From: Bacteroidota bacterium
GTDB lineage: Bacteria > Bacteroidota > Bacteroidia > Bacteroidales > JACABE01
Reading direction: 5' to 3'
Length of the DNA stretch: 64,000 bases
Assembly: GCA_026391675.1 (NCBI GenBank)
Contig: JAPLDQ010000045.1
Location: forward strand, 82,952 to 146,951
The notes under the pieces are model-generated. The model was not told where the DNA came from. It worked only from the letters and a program-made list of their open reading frames with translations, and ran no database searches. Position numbers and translations under genes: made by a program. Numbering within the stretch: the first letter of the stretch is position 1; every line of letters begins with the position of its first letter. Positions 31,896-45,400 of the stretch are shown one piece after another.

Positions 31896-34800
31896 ATGAT
31901 TCGTTCAATAAGGAAAACAAGATTATTAAAAATAGTCAGTATAATGATGGCTATTTTGTTTATCAACGAAATACTTTTTCCAACGGTTGCTTTGGCATTA
32001 ACCGGTGGACCCAGTCAACCAGAGGTAGAAAGTTTTGCTCCAATAGAAGCTACTGATATGGTTGATTTATTTACAGGCGATTTTAAATATAATATTCCCT
32101 TGATGGATATAGATGGTTACCCTATTAATATCAATTACAATGCTAATATTACTATGGATCAGGAAGCAAGTTGGGTAGGATTGGGCTGGAATTTAAACCC
32201 GGGTGTAATTAACCGCTCTATGAGAGGTCTTCCTGACGAATTTTGCGGGGATAACGTAACTAAAGAGTTTAATTTTAAAGAAGACGAAACCTATGGATTG
32301 AAAATTTATTTAAGACCAGAAGTTTTTTCAAAAAGCATAGACTTAAAATTAGGTTATGTTTTATCCTATAGTACAAAAAATAAATTTAGTGTAGAAACAC
32401 AAGTTGGAATTACTCCAACATTAGCAAAATTAGGAAGTAGTCAATTAAATGTTGGATTAAATTTTAGTTCCTCAACTAATGGTGACTTTAGTTTTACTCC
32501 AAAAGTATCTTTTAGTACTGATATTTATGAAAAAGATAAAAATAATGAATTAACTGGAAATAAAAGAACATTAGGTTGTGGTATTGGATTTCCTATAAAT
32601 TCTGTAGCAGGTTTACAATCAATGCAATTAGGATTATCTGCAAGCAGATCAACATTTAATACTGAAACTGGAAGATCAACAGGTGTCCAAGGAAGTGGAG
32701 ATCTTAGTGCTTCATTAAGTTTTGTCCCTAATACTTATACACCTCAAATATCTATTCCTATTGAGAATAGTAGCGCAGAAGTTAATCTGAATTTAGGAAC
32801 AGATATTATGGTAGTAGATGCTTTTTGTGGTATTGGTGGTTATTATTTGAAACAAAAAGTAAGAGAGAATACAATTGTAAAACCAGCTTATGGTTATATA
32901 TACAATAACATTGGAAATAGAAATACAATGGCATTACTTGATTTTAATAGGGAGAAAGATGTAACATATCATCCTGAAATAAAAAATCTTCCTATAACTA
33001 ATCAGACGTATGATATTTATACAGTACTGGGACAGGGGGTTAGTGGAACATTCAGGTCTTATTCCAACGATGTAGGTTTTGTTTTTGATGACTTTAACTT
33101 TAATACCAGCTCATCATTTAATGCTGGCGCAGAAATTGCTGCAACAAATGTAGTAAAAGGTGGTGGAGATGTTACTGTTACTTCGGTATTAACTAATTCT
33201 AACTTATGGCAAAATATGAATACTTATGTGCCAAATTATTATGCTACACCTAAATATAATTTGCTTTATGAACCTACAAATTTTAAAATGGTTGGCGAAG
33301 CAAATATTGAATCTGATTTAAGTTTTATTCAAAATACTGCTTTCCCTTACGCTTCAAGATTAGATTTACAAAATAAATTTTTTGGTTTAGATGTTGTATT
33401 AAATGATCAGTTTACAAATAATAATACCCATCCTTCACAACAATATCGAAAACACAGACAAAAACGTAATCAATTCATACAAAGTTTAAATGGGTTTGAA
33501 GCATCAAATTGTGGTTTAGAAAAGAATATTAAATCATATAAAATTAATAATACAACTACAGCTAATTCTAATCAAACATATATATTTATAAATAGAACTG
33601 CACCTATTCCATCAGCAAACACATTACTTCACCCTTCTGAAATTACAATAAATAAAACTGATGGTAGTCGTTATGTATATGGTATTCCCGCTTATGTTTC
33701 TAAACAGGTAGAAGCTAGTTTTTCTGTTAAAAATGAATCCACACCACCATTAGATGGACTTACTACATATACAGCTAAACAAGATTCAAAGAGTAATGAT
33801 GAAGGTTTTGATAATTTTTATTCCAAAACAATTCTGCCACCTTATGCCCATTCTTACTTATTAACAGGAGTGCTTTCACCAGAATATGTAGATTTAACTG
33901 GTGATGGACCAAGTGATGATGATCTGGGTAATTATACTAAGTTTAATTATACCAGTATGTTCACTGAAACAGGTCTATATTATAAATGGAGAACCCCATT
34001 TGAAGAAGGCAAAGTTTCTTATAATGAAGGTACTAGGTATAAAACGGATGATGCAAAAGGAAGTTATATTTATGGAGAAAAAGATATATGGTTTTTACAT
34101 TCTATTGAAACTAAAAATTATATTGTAGATTTTATATTCAGCGACAGATGCGATGCTTATGGCGTTAAAGGTGATGCTGGAGGAATAAATAATGTAAATC
34201 TACAAAAAAAGTTAAAAGAAATACGCTTATATTCCAAGAAAGACAAGCTATATAGTCAAAATCCTACTCCTATTAAAGTAGTGCATTTTGAGTATGATTA
34301 CTCGCTATGTATTGGTGTGCCTAATAATGATCATAATACAAATACTGAAAATCCTATAAATCAATTGGGTAAATTAACCCTCAAGAAAATATATTTTACT
34401 TATGGTAATTCTCAAAGAGGTAAATTAAATCCTTATACATTTAAATATTGCAATGAGAATGCGACTTATAATCCAGATTATAAAGCAAAAGCATGCGATA
34501 GGTGGGGCTTTTATAAACCAGAAACTAATAAACAACTGGGACCTAATAGTATGAATTCTTATGAGTTTCCTTATGTTGACCAACGTGAGTTTGATCCATC
34601 CGATCCTTTATCTAATATACTTCCTGAACATAAACATTATGCTGATGTATATTCTTCCGTATGGAGTTTAACTGAAATAATCACACCTTCAGGGGCAACT
34701 ATAAAAATGAAATACGAATCTGATGATTATGCTTATGTACAAGATAAAAGAGCAATGCAAATGATGAAAATAGCTGGATTTTGTAAAGATGAACCAACAA

Positions 34801-37800
34801 CAATTCCTTCCATTCTTAATTATTTATATACTACTCCTTCAGATCAAAATAAATACATAATTATTGAAGTACCTGAAGCCGTGAGTAATAAGAATGAATT
34901 AATTGAAAAATATTTTGCAGGAGTCACACAATTATATTTAAAATGTTTGGTTGATTTGGATATTGGATTGCAGGAATATATTTCTTGCTATGCAACTATT
35001 AACGATTATGGCTTAATTTCAGGTACTAATAATTATATTTGGGTAAAAATTTCTGATTTTGATCGTGAGGACAATCCAGTATCAGTTGCAGCATGTAGAT
35101 ATTGTATGGAAAATGATAAATGGATAATTACAGGAGGAACACCACCTGGATCAAATCCTGATGTATTAGAGGTAATAAAAACTATAGCTGGATTAAATAT
35201 TTTAAGTGATTTAATTAAAACATTTAAAGGTCCTTTTAATACTGCTATAGATAAAGGAATTGCAAAAACATTTATTCCCAGCAAATCTTGGGTGAGATTA
35301 GATAATCCAAATTTTAAAAAACTAGGTGGAGGTTCACGTATAAGTGAAATCCGTATTTCTGATAATTGGAACATAAGTACAGGGAGTGCAGATTCAAATA
35401 AAGAATATGGTCAGATTTATGATTATACGATGACAGAAAACAATAGAAAGATTAGTTCTGGAGTGGCTGCTTATGAGCCTATGGTGGGTGGTGATGAGAT
35501 TCCTCACAGAACCGCTGTATTTTATAAAACTTCCGGTGGATTTTTAAAACCTGATAATTTTGGTTATTTGGAAAACCCTATGGGAGAGTCATTCTTCCCT
35601 GCCCCAAATGTAGGGTATAGAAAAGTTACCGTAAAAAATATTCAAGATATCAATATCAATAAACATGCAACAGGTAAAGTTGTACATGAATTTTATACAG
35701 CCAAGGATTTTCCGGTTATTAATAATTCAGTTACTGATTTAGCTGCTGTTCCTTTAAAATCAGGATTTCTGGATGATATGTTTTCTCCTGAAACCTATAA
35801 TAAAATGACTACATCTCAGGGTTATCTATTTGAAACCAATGATATGCATGGTAAACCCAAATCACAAAAAGTATATGCTGAAGGAAAAGATGATGCACCT
35901 ATAAGTGGTGTTGAATACTACTATAAACAAGCAGGAAGTAGATTAACTAATGTAGTTAATACCATTGATAAAAATGGTTCAAAAAGTAAAAATTTAGTTG
36001 GTTTTGATTATGATGTAATAAATGATTTTAGGGAATGTTCTACAACAGCCATTCAGGCAGGAGATCAAATAAACGCTTCGTTTTTCTTTGCAGGCATTTT
36101 CCCTCTTATTATTCCTCCGGTATGGCCAACTTACAGTAAAAATACAACCCAATTCCGAAGTGCTGTAACCACTAAAGTAATTAATTATTATGGAATATTA
36201 CAGGACGTGGTGAAATTTGATCAATCGAGTAGGGTAAAAACCAGCAATATGCTTTATGATGCTGAAACAGGAGAAGTATTATTAACCAAAACCCAAAATT
36301 CATTTAACGATTCCTTATTCTCATTTACTTATCCAGCACATTGGATGTATAAAGGCATGGAGCCAAGCTTTGAAAATACAGGGTTTACTTTACATGGCAA
36401 TCATTCTATTACTAATGGTATAATTAATGTATCTTCTGATTTAGCAAGCTCTGCAAATTTAAATATTAGTGCCAGAGAATTATTTTCATCAGGTGATGAA
36501 ATCTTCTGTTATTATTATCCAGCAGGACCAAATCCAATTTTATTTTTAAAAAAAGCATGGGTTTTGGATGTTAATCAAAATTCTATTTCTTTAATTGACC
36601 AACTTGGGAAAAAGATACCTTCGGGTTCTATCACTTATTTAAAAGTAATTCGTTCTGGAAGGAAAAATCAACATGCACTCCCAGTTGCGACCATACTATC
36701 TCGTAAAGATCCAACAAATTACCTTAAAACTGGAGATATGAAAGATGCAGGTATTTTGGAGTCTGAAGCCATTGAATATGACAATACACGTAAAATATAT
36801 TGTGGAGACAAACAGTTTGATTGTAAATTGGAAACTACTCAAGAATATAAAGATTTTATCCGGTTACTTAATTATTTATTAGCTACTAATAAATTTGTAT
36901 CATCTCCTTATCCAAATTCTAATTCATTAACTAAAATAATTCAACCAATTAATTTACTTTCACCTGAATATTATTCTTCAAATAATAATAATCAAGGATT
37001 ATTTACTGAATTGTTGAAATCTAAATTTCAATTGCAATCTGGGGATAAAATTTTTATTACAGGATTGTATGATGATGGAACTTCTTCTATGATTGGTAAT
37101 TACGGGATGACTAGTTATTCACCTAATCCGTCTTTCTTTTTAATAACAAAGGACATAAATAATCTCAATTCAAATTTAATCTCAATTAAAAATGATATTG
37201 CAACTAATAATAATTATTATACAAACATATCAAATTCTATTTTATTTACAATTTCGTATTCTATTGCAAATTATCAAAATACTTCTGTTTTCCCAAAATT
37301 TAGTAATATAAGATATTTTACGAACTTTGGTGAAAGAAGTTTGCAAGGTCAGGAATGTAGAAATTTTAATTCTTTTGACTGGGATAATTCGAAGTTTTTA
37401 ATAAAAACAAATAATTTAATATATTCCGATAAATTTAATATAACCTTTTGTGGAAACTTTAATAATGATAATTTATATTTAGTAAAAGTAATACAGGTTC
37501 CGTCCTATACATACTGTGGTATAGGAGCTGGTGATACTGTTAATCCATTTACTAATGGAATTTTAGCCAACTGGCAACCAAGGACAACATATAAATATCT
37601 TGCTCAACGGAAAAGAACAGAAGATGCCAATAAAACTACTAATTTAAAAATAGATGGTGATTATTTATCATTTAATCCTTTCTGGAAATATACACTTGCA
37701 AATAGCAAATGGAGTAAAAATACTAACGATAATAATTGGGTATTTACCAATACTGTAACTATTAAGGACCGTAATGGCAGTGAAGTTGAAAATAAAAATG

Positions 37801-38660
37801 CTTTAGGTATTTATTCTGCTGCTTTGTATGGATTTACTGGAAATCTGGTGACAGCTGTATCAGCTAATACTCAGCATAAAGAAATAGTATCTGAAGGATT
37901 CGAAGATCCTAATAATACAACTCCTGATTGTTACAGGCATTTAAATTTTACCTTTACTTCTTATGCAACTTCAGCAAATGATGCAAGTCCAGATATAGCA
38001 CATACTGGTAAGTATAGTTTAAAAATTGATAATAATAGTGGGAATCCTATATTCTATACTCATGTTACAACAAATCCAACAGCTCATACTATTAAAGTGA
38101 ATGAACCTGATAAAGAAACAAGATGGAGTAATGAGATTTTAGAAACTAATGATGAAACGATTACCCCTGAATTTATAATGGATAGTAACGATTGTAAGGC
38201 CAGGTTCTCACCTGATAGCAGTAAAGATTATATTATTTCTTACTGGATACATGCTGAAAATAGCATTGCTTCTAAATCATCAGCTTTATTAGTTCCTTCT
38301 ATCATTGGAATAGATATAACAATGAATCTGCTTAGTGTTGGAAAACCCATTGAAGGATGGCAACGAATTGAAGGAATTATTCACTTTGGCTCTTTATCAA
38401 TGGGAAATTTCACTCTAAGTTTTATAAGAAATACCAATAAAACGGTATATATGGATGATTTAAGAATATTGCCTTTTAATTCAAGTATGAAAGCGTATGT
38501 CTATGATGATGTTACTAAACGATTAATGGCTGAGCTGGATGAAAATAACTATGCCAGTTTCTATGAGTATGATGAAGATGGCTCTTTAGTTAGGGTTAAA
38601 AAAGAAAGCGAAAAAGGAGTTTTTACGATAAAAGAAGTTAGAAAAAATTTACAGAAATAA
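31896..38660 (+). CDS. Giant exported Rhs-type shell protein, component 1
   Basis: 2254 residues. A signal peptide (about 1-35, ending ALAL) precedes a hallmark stretch at about 45-95: SFAPIEATDMVDLFTGDFKY, then ITMDQEASWVGLGWNLNPGV. This N-terminal block is shared by a large family of Bacteroidota proteins that I know from Rhs loci. A strand-rich barrel-like part follows (about 130-310), then about 1,500 residues of YD-like beta sheet. The C-terminus (AYVYDDVTKRLMAELDENNY, then ASFYEYDEDGSLVRVKKESE) has degenerate YD motifs and ends without toxin domain or T9SS tail. With the downstream 3011-residue protein it may build a closed Rhs shell, as TcB and TcC do in ABC toxins; that comparison is inference. 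Confidence 0.75.
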   Translation: MIRSIRKTRLLKIVSIMMAILFINEILFPTVALALTGGPSQPEVESFAPIEATDMVDLFTGDFKYNIPLMDIDGYPININYNANITMDQEASWVGLGWNLNPGVINRSMRGLPDEFCGDNVTKEFNFKEDETYGLKIYLRPEVFSKSIDLKLGYVLSYSTKNKFSVETQVGITPTLAKLGSSQLNVGLNFSSSTNGDFSFTPKVSFSTDIYEKDKNNELTGNKRTLGCGIGFPINSVAGLQSMQLGLSASRSTFNTETGRSTGVQGSGDLSASLSFVPNTYTPQISIPIENSSAEVNLNLGTDIMVVDAFCGIGGYYLKQKVRENTIVKPAYGYIYNNIGNRNTMALLDFNREKDVTYHPEIKNLPITNQTYDIYTVLGQGVSGTFRSYSNDVGFVFDDFNFNTSSSFNAGAEIAATNVVKGGGDVTVTSVLTNSNLWQNMNTYVPNYYATPKYNLLYEPTNFKMVGEANIESDLSFIQNTAFPYASRLDLQNKFFGLDVVLNDQFTNNNTHPSQQYRKHRQKRNQFIQSLNGFEASNCGLEKNIKSYKINNTTTANSNQTYIFINRTAPIPSANTLLHPSEITINKTDGSRYVYGIPAYVSKQVEASFSVKNESTPPLDGLTTYTAKQDSKSNDEGFDNFYSKTILPPYAHSYLLTGVLSPEYVDLTGDGPSDDDLGNYTKFNYTSMFTETGLYYKWRTPFEEGKVSYNEGTRYKTDDAKGSYIYGEKDIWFLHSIETKNYIVDFIFSDRCDAYGVKGDAGGINNVNLQKKLKEIRLYSKKDKLYSQNPTPIKVVHFEYDYSLCIGVPNNDHNTNTENPINQLGKLTLKKIYFTYGNSQRGKLNPYTFKYCNENATYNPDYKAKACDRWGFYKPETNKQLGPNSMNSYEFPYVDQREFDPSDPLSNILPEHKHYADVYSSVWSLTEIITPSGATIKMKYESDDYAYVQDKRAMQMMKIAGFCKDEPTTIPSILNYLYTTPSDQNKYIIIEVPEAVSNKNELIEKYFAGVTQLYLKCLVDLDIGLQEYISCYATINDYGLISGTNNYIWVKISDFDREDNPVSVAACRYCMENDKWIITGGTPPGSNPDVLEVIKTIAGLNILSDLIKTFKGPFNTAIDKGIAKTFIPSKSWVRLDNPNFKKLGGGSRISEIRISDNWNISTGSADSNKEYGQIYDYTMTENNRKISSGVAAYEPMVGGDEIPHRTAVFYKTSGGFLKPDNFGYLENPMGESFFPAPNVGYRKVTVKNIQDININKHATGKVVHEFYTAKDFPVINNSVTDLAAVPLKSGFLDDMFSPETYNKMTTSQGYLFETNDMHGKPKSQKVYAEGKDDAPISGVEYYYKQAGSRLTNVVNTIDKNGSKSKNLVGFDYDVINDFRECSTTAIQAGDQINASFFFAGIFPLIIPPVWPTYSKNTTQFRSAVTTKVINYYGILQDVVKFDQSSRVKTSNMLYDAETGEVLLTKTQNSFNDSLFSFTYPAHWMYKGMEPSFENTGFTLHGNHSITNGIINVSSDLASSANLNISARELFSSGDEIFCYYYPAGPNPILFLKKAWVLDVNQNSISLIDQLGKKIPSGSITYLKVIRSGRKNQHALPVATILSRKDPTNYLKTGDMKDAGILESEAIEYDNTRKIYCGDKQFDCKLETTQEYKDFIRLLNYLLATNKFVSSPYPNSNSLTKIIQPINLLSPEYYSSNNNNQGLFTELLKSKFQLQSGDKIFITGLYDDGTSSMIGNYGMTSYSPNPSFFLITKDINNLNSNLISIKNDIATNNNYYTNISNSILFTISYSIANYQNTSVFPKFSNIRYFTNFGERSLQGQECRNFNSFDWDNSKFLIKTNNLIYSDKFNITFCGNFNNDNLYLVKVIQVPSYTYCGIGAGDTVNPFTNGILANWQPRTTYKYLAQRKRTEDANKTTNLKIDGDYLSFNPFWKYTLANSKWSKNTNDNNWVFTNTVTIKDRNGSEVENKNALGIYSAALYGFTGNLVTAVSANTQHKEIVSEGFEDPNNTTPDCYRHLNFTFTSYATSANDASPDIAHTGKYSLKIDNNSGNPIFYTHVTTNPTAHTIKVNEPDKETRWSNEILETNDETITPEFIMDSNDCKARFSPDSSKDYIISYWIHAENSIASKSSALLVPSIIGIDITMNLLSVGKPIEGWQRIEGIIHFGSLSMGNFTLSFIRNTNKTVYMDDLRILPFNSSMKAYVYDDVTKRLMAELDENNYASFYEYDEDGSLVRVKKESEKGVFTIKEVRKNLQK

Positions 38661-38665
38661 AAAAC

Positions 38666-39403
38666 ATGATAGATAAAAAACAACCATTATTTCTGATTTT
38701 AATTGCATCATGCATTATTTCTTTTATTTCTAATATTAGAGCTCAGGATGCAAAAGCTGATTTCAATAAAGCAAACTTAGCTATAGCAAAAGAAAAAGAA
38801 CTTTATTTTGATATTACATATAATTTTTATTGTTCATCATCTCAAACACATCCCAGCGAAAGCAGTAAATCAAAATATGCAAAAAAAGATAATGCTTATT
38901 ATACATTCAGTTATGGTGTTGAAACCATTAGCAGCGATAATATTTTGTTAATGGTAAATGTAAAAGAAAAAACAATATTAATCAATAAGCAGAAAGGTTC
39001 GCTTCCATTGTCGGATTTAAATTCAAGAATAGAAAAAACGCTGAAATATTGTAAAAAAACTGATTTTAAAGAAGATAAATACGAAAAAATATATATTCTT
39101 ATAATAAAGAATATTGGCATAGATAAAATTGAAATCCATTTAAGAAAAGAAGATGCATTCCTGACAAAAGTTATTTTTTTTCAGAATGAAACAGTTTCTA
39201 CTGTAAAAAATGGGAAAAAGATAAATTGTAAAGACCCTAAAACTGAAGTCTTAATAAATAATATTATTAAGAAGACTAATGTTGAAAATGAAAAACTTAC
39301 GATTAAAACATATGTAGCATTGCAAAAAGATGGCTCTTATAAACCGATAGGATCCTTTAAGAATTTCAAAGTTGAAGACTTAAGGAAAAAAAGTAAAAAA
39401 TAA
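38666..39403 (+). CDS. Exported LolA-like protein
   Basis: 245 residues with an N-terminal signal (MIDKKQPLFLILIASCIISF, cut near RAQ). The body is an unclosed-barrel-like beta pattern with a central helix (ELYFDITYNFYCSS, NILLMVNVKEKTILINKQ), which suggests the fold of LolA/LolB lipoprotein carriers. The evidence is weak and another fold is possible. It sits between the two giant Rhs genes, 5 bases after the first and 23 before the second, so it is probably needed for their folding, modification or transport. Confidence 0.55.
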   Translation: MIDKKQPLFLILIASCIISFISNIRAQDAKADFNKANLAIAKEKELYFDITYNFYCSSSQTHPSESSKSKYAKKDNAYYTFSYGVETISSDNILLMVNVKEKTILINKQKGSLPLSDLNSRIEKTLKYCKKTDFKEDKYEKIYILIIKNIGIDKIEIHLRKEDAFLTKVIFFQNETVSTVKNGKKINCKDPKTEVLINNIIKKTNVENEKLTIKTYVALQKDGSYKPIGSFKNFKVEDLRKKSKK

Positions 39404-39426
39404 TGAAGAATTTAATATTATAATAT

Positions 39427-42400
39427 ATGAGACGTTACATTCTAATATTCCTGTTGCTGATAAATTTTAGTTATTTATATTCAGCTGAAGAAAAAAGTAT
39501 TAATGTAAAAACTGCAAGAAGTTTATACAATAGTTCTTTTGGTAATACTTCATATCCCCTTAATGTGAAGGATAACAAATATAGTACATTACTTACACAA
39601 TGGTTTAATTGGGGCTTTGATGACAGAAATGGTGAAGGAATTATTAGATTAAAAATTGACCATGACAATCCTAATATTTTTAATGCCTATAAAGCAACAG
39701 TTAATTTCGAAGTAACTTATGATAAAGATAATAATACGAATACTAATAACCATATAAATAGAGCAATAATTCCTGTATCATCTTTAGTTTTCTCTATGGA
39801 AGTTGTTTATGATCCTTTAGTTACTTTAACTCAACAACTTGATATGCAGGAATTCCATATTCCCGATGCTGTTAATATTAATGTTCGAATTATTTCTATT
39901 ACATTTGAAGGGAATAATTATACAGCAGCAACAACTCCTGAAAATCTTATTGTTGAAGCAGAAACCAGAGTTGAACGTAATTATAATTTTATTAGTGGAC
40001 AAGGTATGTTTCTGAATCTTAAAAATAAAGCATATTACCTTGATTTTGACTCAAATGAAGATGAATTGGAAATATTCTGGAATTATATACCTGGTGCTGA
40101 AGAATATGAATTGGAATGGACTTTTATTAATGAATATGAATATCAAAGCAATTTAATTAATTTAAATTATTCATTCAAAAACAATGCAACTAAAGTAAGA
40201 ATTAAAGATAATTTTTATCGATTACCACTCGTATTTGATAAAGGATATCTTGTTTATCGTGTTAGACCAGTGGGATTAAATTTAGATTGGGAAAACGAAG
40301 ATATTGCAGACTGGTCACTTATTGATTTTACAGATAATATTAATAATTTAATAACAAACAGTTCTTTATTGGGAAATGTTTCTTATTATCATTGTGCAGG
40401 TCATGAATTAAAATTTAACTGGCAATATATTGCAACTTACGCAGAAGAAGGTAAAAATAAAGCAGTAGTAAATTATATGGATAATACCCTACGTTCGCGT
40501 CAACAGGTAACTAAATCCAATACAAATAAGGAAGCTATTGCTGGAGAAACTATTTATGATTTTCAGGGACGTCCTGCAATAAGTATTCTTCCTGTACCTA
40601 CAGGTAGTGAACCTATTAAGTTTTATCATAAATTTAATTTGAATCCAAGTAATACACATTATTTTTGGGAAAATTTCGATAAAGATGCCTCTAATCCCTG
40701 TTATCTTGCTATTGATAGTATGAAAACAACAGATGGTGCATCGAGATATTATTCACCTTTAAATCCTGATAAGACATTACAACAAGTTGCAGTACCTGAT
40801 GCCCAAAAATTCCCATTTGTTCAAACCGAATATGAACCCGATAATACTGGGAAAATCAGAAGACAAGGTGGTGCCGGAAAAGAATTTCAATTAGCTCAGA
40901 ATGGACATTATACATCTTATATATATGGACAACCAAGTCAAACAGAACTAGACAGACTTTTTGGTTCTGAAGTTGGATTCAGTGAACATTATCAGAAAAA
41001 TGCAGTTATCGATCCAAATGGACAAGTAAGTGTTTCATATATCGATATGTATGGTAAAGTTATTGCTACTGCACTGGCAGGTGTTAGCCCTGATAGCTTG
41101 ATAGCGCTTGAAAGTAATTCAGATCCTGCACCCATTGATGAAAACTTACTTGCTTCTTCCAATCATATTACTGCAGATAGTATAGGAGTCGATTTTTCAA
41201 CAGATTTTATAGTTACAAAAAATAACACTCCATATCATTATACGTATAATCTTGACCGTAATTATTTTAACGAATGTTTAGGTAGCTTATGTTATACCTG
41301 TGTCTATGATTTATCAATAACATTAGTTAATAATAACTGTCCTTTGAATATAATAAATAATAATAGGAAGGTAGGAACTATTGATTCATTATGTAGTAAT
41401 AGTAGTGGTAACTATTCTTATGATACAACTGTTAACCTGAATATTGGAAGTTATACTTTAACTAAAAAACTTAGTTTAAGTCAGACTGCAATTGATACTT
41501 ATGCCACTTGGTATATTGATAGCATGCAAACCAGATGTTTTAATCCAGCTACTGATAAACAACCCGATAGTAATGGTTGTTGTTGGACATGTGAAAAATG
41601 TAAGCAATCTATAAATAATTATGAAGATTATTTAAAAACAATGCGTGGATTTTTCCCAAATTGGAGTGATGATAGTATTCAAAGTTATTACAATACGCAA
41701 CAAAAATTATGCAAGAAGATGTGTGAATTACCATCTGATTGTGAAATTACTTATGAAGCTATGCTTAGTGATGTGAGTCCTGGCGGACAATATGCTCAAT
41801 ATAAAGAAGAATCTAGTGGGAAAATAAAACCTGAATTATTTCCTGTTTCTATATTGAATGAGGCAAATGTACTACAAGGAATAAATGCTCACACACCTGT
41901 AAATGCCAACTGGCGGCATCCTTATTCAATTTATCTTGATCAGTACAGAGATACAGCATATATTTGTGTTGATATTGATGATGGTAGCATTGCTTTACCA
42001 AATTTACCATTAAATTATATTGTTGAGCGTAAAGGTGGTCGTTATATTCGTCCTGAATACTTAAAGGATGTTGCTACGTTTGTTAAATATTGGCAGTCTT
42101 CTTTTGCAGAGTCTCTTTTGCCATATCATCCGGAATATTATTATTATTTATGGTGTAGCAAAAACGATGACCCTATTGGAAATTTTAGAAATGAACCTAT
42201 AAGCAGTAATCAATTTGACAGATTAATAGGTGATGCTGTTGACAATATAACAACTTTTAATTTATTTGATGGTGAAGGTTTTTTTGAAAATATTCTATCA
42301 ATAATCAATAAAGACCCATTTTTTAGCCAATATGGTGAAGGCACAACCGGAAATATATGTGATAAGACATATTATTTTATGGATCATAAAATTGATATAA

Positions 42401-45400
42401 CCCCAGTCGATTTAATGGGAAAATTATTAAACACTTATAAAAGACTACCTAATAGCACAGGAGAAGATGCCATATCAATAAATATTGCACAATTAGCATG
42501 GATGACTCATAATTGTGAACCGGCATATTATAATTCAGGATATAATTCGAGTGGATTTTGTTTCCCTGAATACTTTCGTCCGTTTGTAAGTTCTAATGAT
42601 TATGGGTTGATTAATCCGAAAACTTTTAAGACCTATTTCTCATATTATCTTATGTGTAAGAAGAAAGTACAGGAAGTTATGGCAGATTGCTTTTCAAATG
42701 ATAATAATAGTTTTATTAATCAGGAACTTCCACCATTTACTATGAAAGCCAGAGGTATGTATTCACCTTTATATTTTGAAGATGACCCATCAATAATTGG
42801 TTACTATTTTTCATTGATTGGAATGGATTGCGATTTTTTTGGAATTGATGATTATGAATGGTCTGAATATTATAATACTTTCAAGAATGATTTAATATTC
42901 CCTAGTGAATGTAATGTAAATGATTTTTTAAATAATAATTGCAATTATGATTATCATGGAATGAATCCAACATACCATAATTGCCATAGCCATGGATATG
43001 GTCTTAAAGATTTTTTATGTACAGAAGATGATTCTCATCACAAAGGTTCACGAATTGAATCTTATATTAAGTCTTACCCTTTTATGGCAGTAAATACATT
43101 TAATCCATTTTATTATAAAAAAGAAAGGCGATTTCCTAAATTAAATGATTCTTATGGTATGCTTGAAGATAAATATGGAGCCAAAGGCGATAATGATGAT
43201 GAAGTAATGGCTGATATGCAACGCAAAGCAGATGAATATTGGTACCATACTACCGGACAATGTCCCCTTGCCCGTGATTTACAAATGTTTCTCAGTAATA
43301 TTGCCACATTTTATAATCAAACAACTGATAATACAAAACCTTCAGATTATTTAGGATTATTGTCATCTTCTCCGCTAAATGTTGCAGCAAGACATTTTAG
43401 TAAGGCCTTTTATGATGCCTTATTGGGCGACAATACTGAAATGAAGCAATGTACATGGAATGGTTCTGCAAATGGGTCAAGCCTTAGTGGTGTAATAAGT
43501 ATAGATGGTGGAAAATTAACGGTTGATTTAAGTGGCTTTACTACCTCCTGTAATGCCACTTGGGAAAGAATAATTAATATAAGTCAACTTACAGTATTGA
43601 GTTCTACAACTTTTACAGTATTAGCTAAATATCTTGATAATAATGATATTCCAAAAGATATTGTTTTAAACGGAAGCATAACTAATATTCATCCTGTTGA
43701 TATTGATTTATATGCTTGTGCAAACTTGTTTAGCACAGAATGTAATACTTCAGATGAAGCCAAGGCATTAAGAAATGTATTATCGACTATGTTATTAGGT
43801 TCTCAGCATCCAACAACCCCTCATTTTACTTCAACTTATCCAAGCACACCCAATACAACTGATCAAGGATTATCAGATATGATTATAAATTCAAAACTCA
43901 AACGTTATTTTTATGATCCCAGTTCAACTACTCAATCGTTGAAATATGCTGTTGAAATTATTACCAATTCTACATCTCCTGTTACTTATGATTATAAGTT
44001 TAAAATCAAAACTAACAACAGTAACCCGGCCGAGATTATAATTACATTTACTACAGAGGCTTTGCTTCCAGATGGCTATTTTTATGCTATTAAACATTTA
44101 AGTGGTACAAATAATCAGTTTGAGATAAAATTCAAGCAACAAATTGCAAATCCAATAATTCCAACTCCTTCTACCCCACCATTATATACCTTTACTTATA
44201 CGGATTTTGGCACCTATACAGCAACAGTTGATTACACTGTAAGTTATAACTCAATTCCTACTCAGTCACTTGAATTTGATGCAGGAAAATGTGAGCATCC
44301 GATCAGTTTCAGTTGTCGTACACCTTATCATAAGAATTTCAGAGAATTGGAATCTCTTTTACAAAGGATTGTAAAACAAGGTAAACTTAGCCATGATTTT
44401 TATCTTTTTCCGGGCAGTTATGTTTCTGAAGAATTATTAATGCAATGGGGCTATGTATTTGATTTGCATTGGAAAGCAGTTAATATAAATGACACATTAT
44501 TTGTAAATATTTTAGGGCGACAGGATGCAGATACAATTTGCAGTTTATGGTTTAAACCTGAAGCTCTTCCTATTAGCTCTAACAATCCTCCTTTTTCACC
44601 ATTTACTTCTATAACAAGTGTTACTGGGTTTAAGTTGCATCCTGCACATAGTTCACAAAATTTTTCAACTTATTTCCAATTTACTGCAAGTGATGGTAAT
44701 GTTTCATTTCCAATGAATGGCGGAAGTTGTTTGTTAATAAGTGACTGTATCGAACCATGTAAACCTGGTACAATGCAATATAATGCTATTGCTACAGTTG
44801 ATTTTGAAAACAATAACGCTTTTTCTACAAATTTTACACCAATTACTCCTAATGTTTATCAAAATAATTTTAATGAAAATGTTTCTTCTCCAATATTACT
44901 TCCAGATGGAAATTATGCTTTAGTAAGGAATTTCTCTTATTCTAGTTCAACACCTTATTATTCAAATCCGATTCAGGAAATAATAAATCCTGGTAATGGT
45001 AGATTTTTAGCTTCAAGAATTGATGGCTCTAACAAAACTTTAACTATCGAAAAAACGAATATACCTTTTAAAATAGGTAAAAATTATAAAGTTTGCTTTG
45101 ATTACTTAGATGGCGAATACATTGCTGACATCTTATTTGAAATGATTGACAGCAATAAAACAAATACTATTCAGATACAAGGTCAATTATCATCATCTGC
45201 ATCAAATAATTGGAATTGGTCTAATTCTTGTTCATCTCCATTTACTGTTCCTGTTGGTGGTCTGGATATTGTAAGAATTTATATAGTGATAAATAGCTCT
45301 AGTGGAGGATATACAAATTTTTTCCTCGACAATTTACAAATCATGGAAGAAGATAGCTGTAATAATCCTATGAATCCATTTCCCTCTCCACCACCTTTTT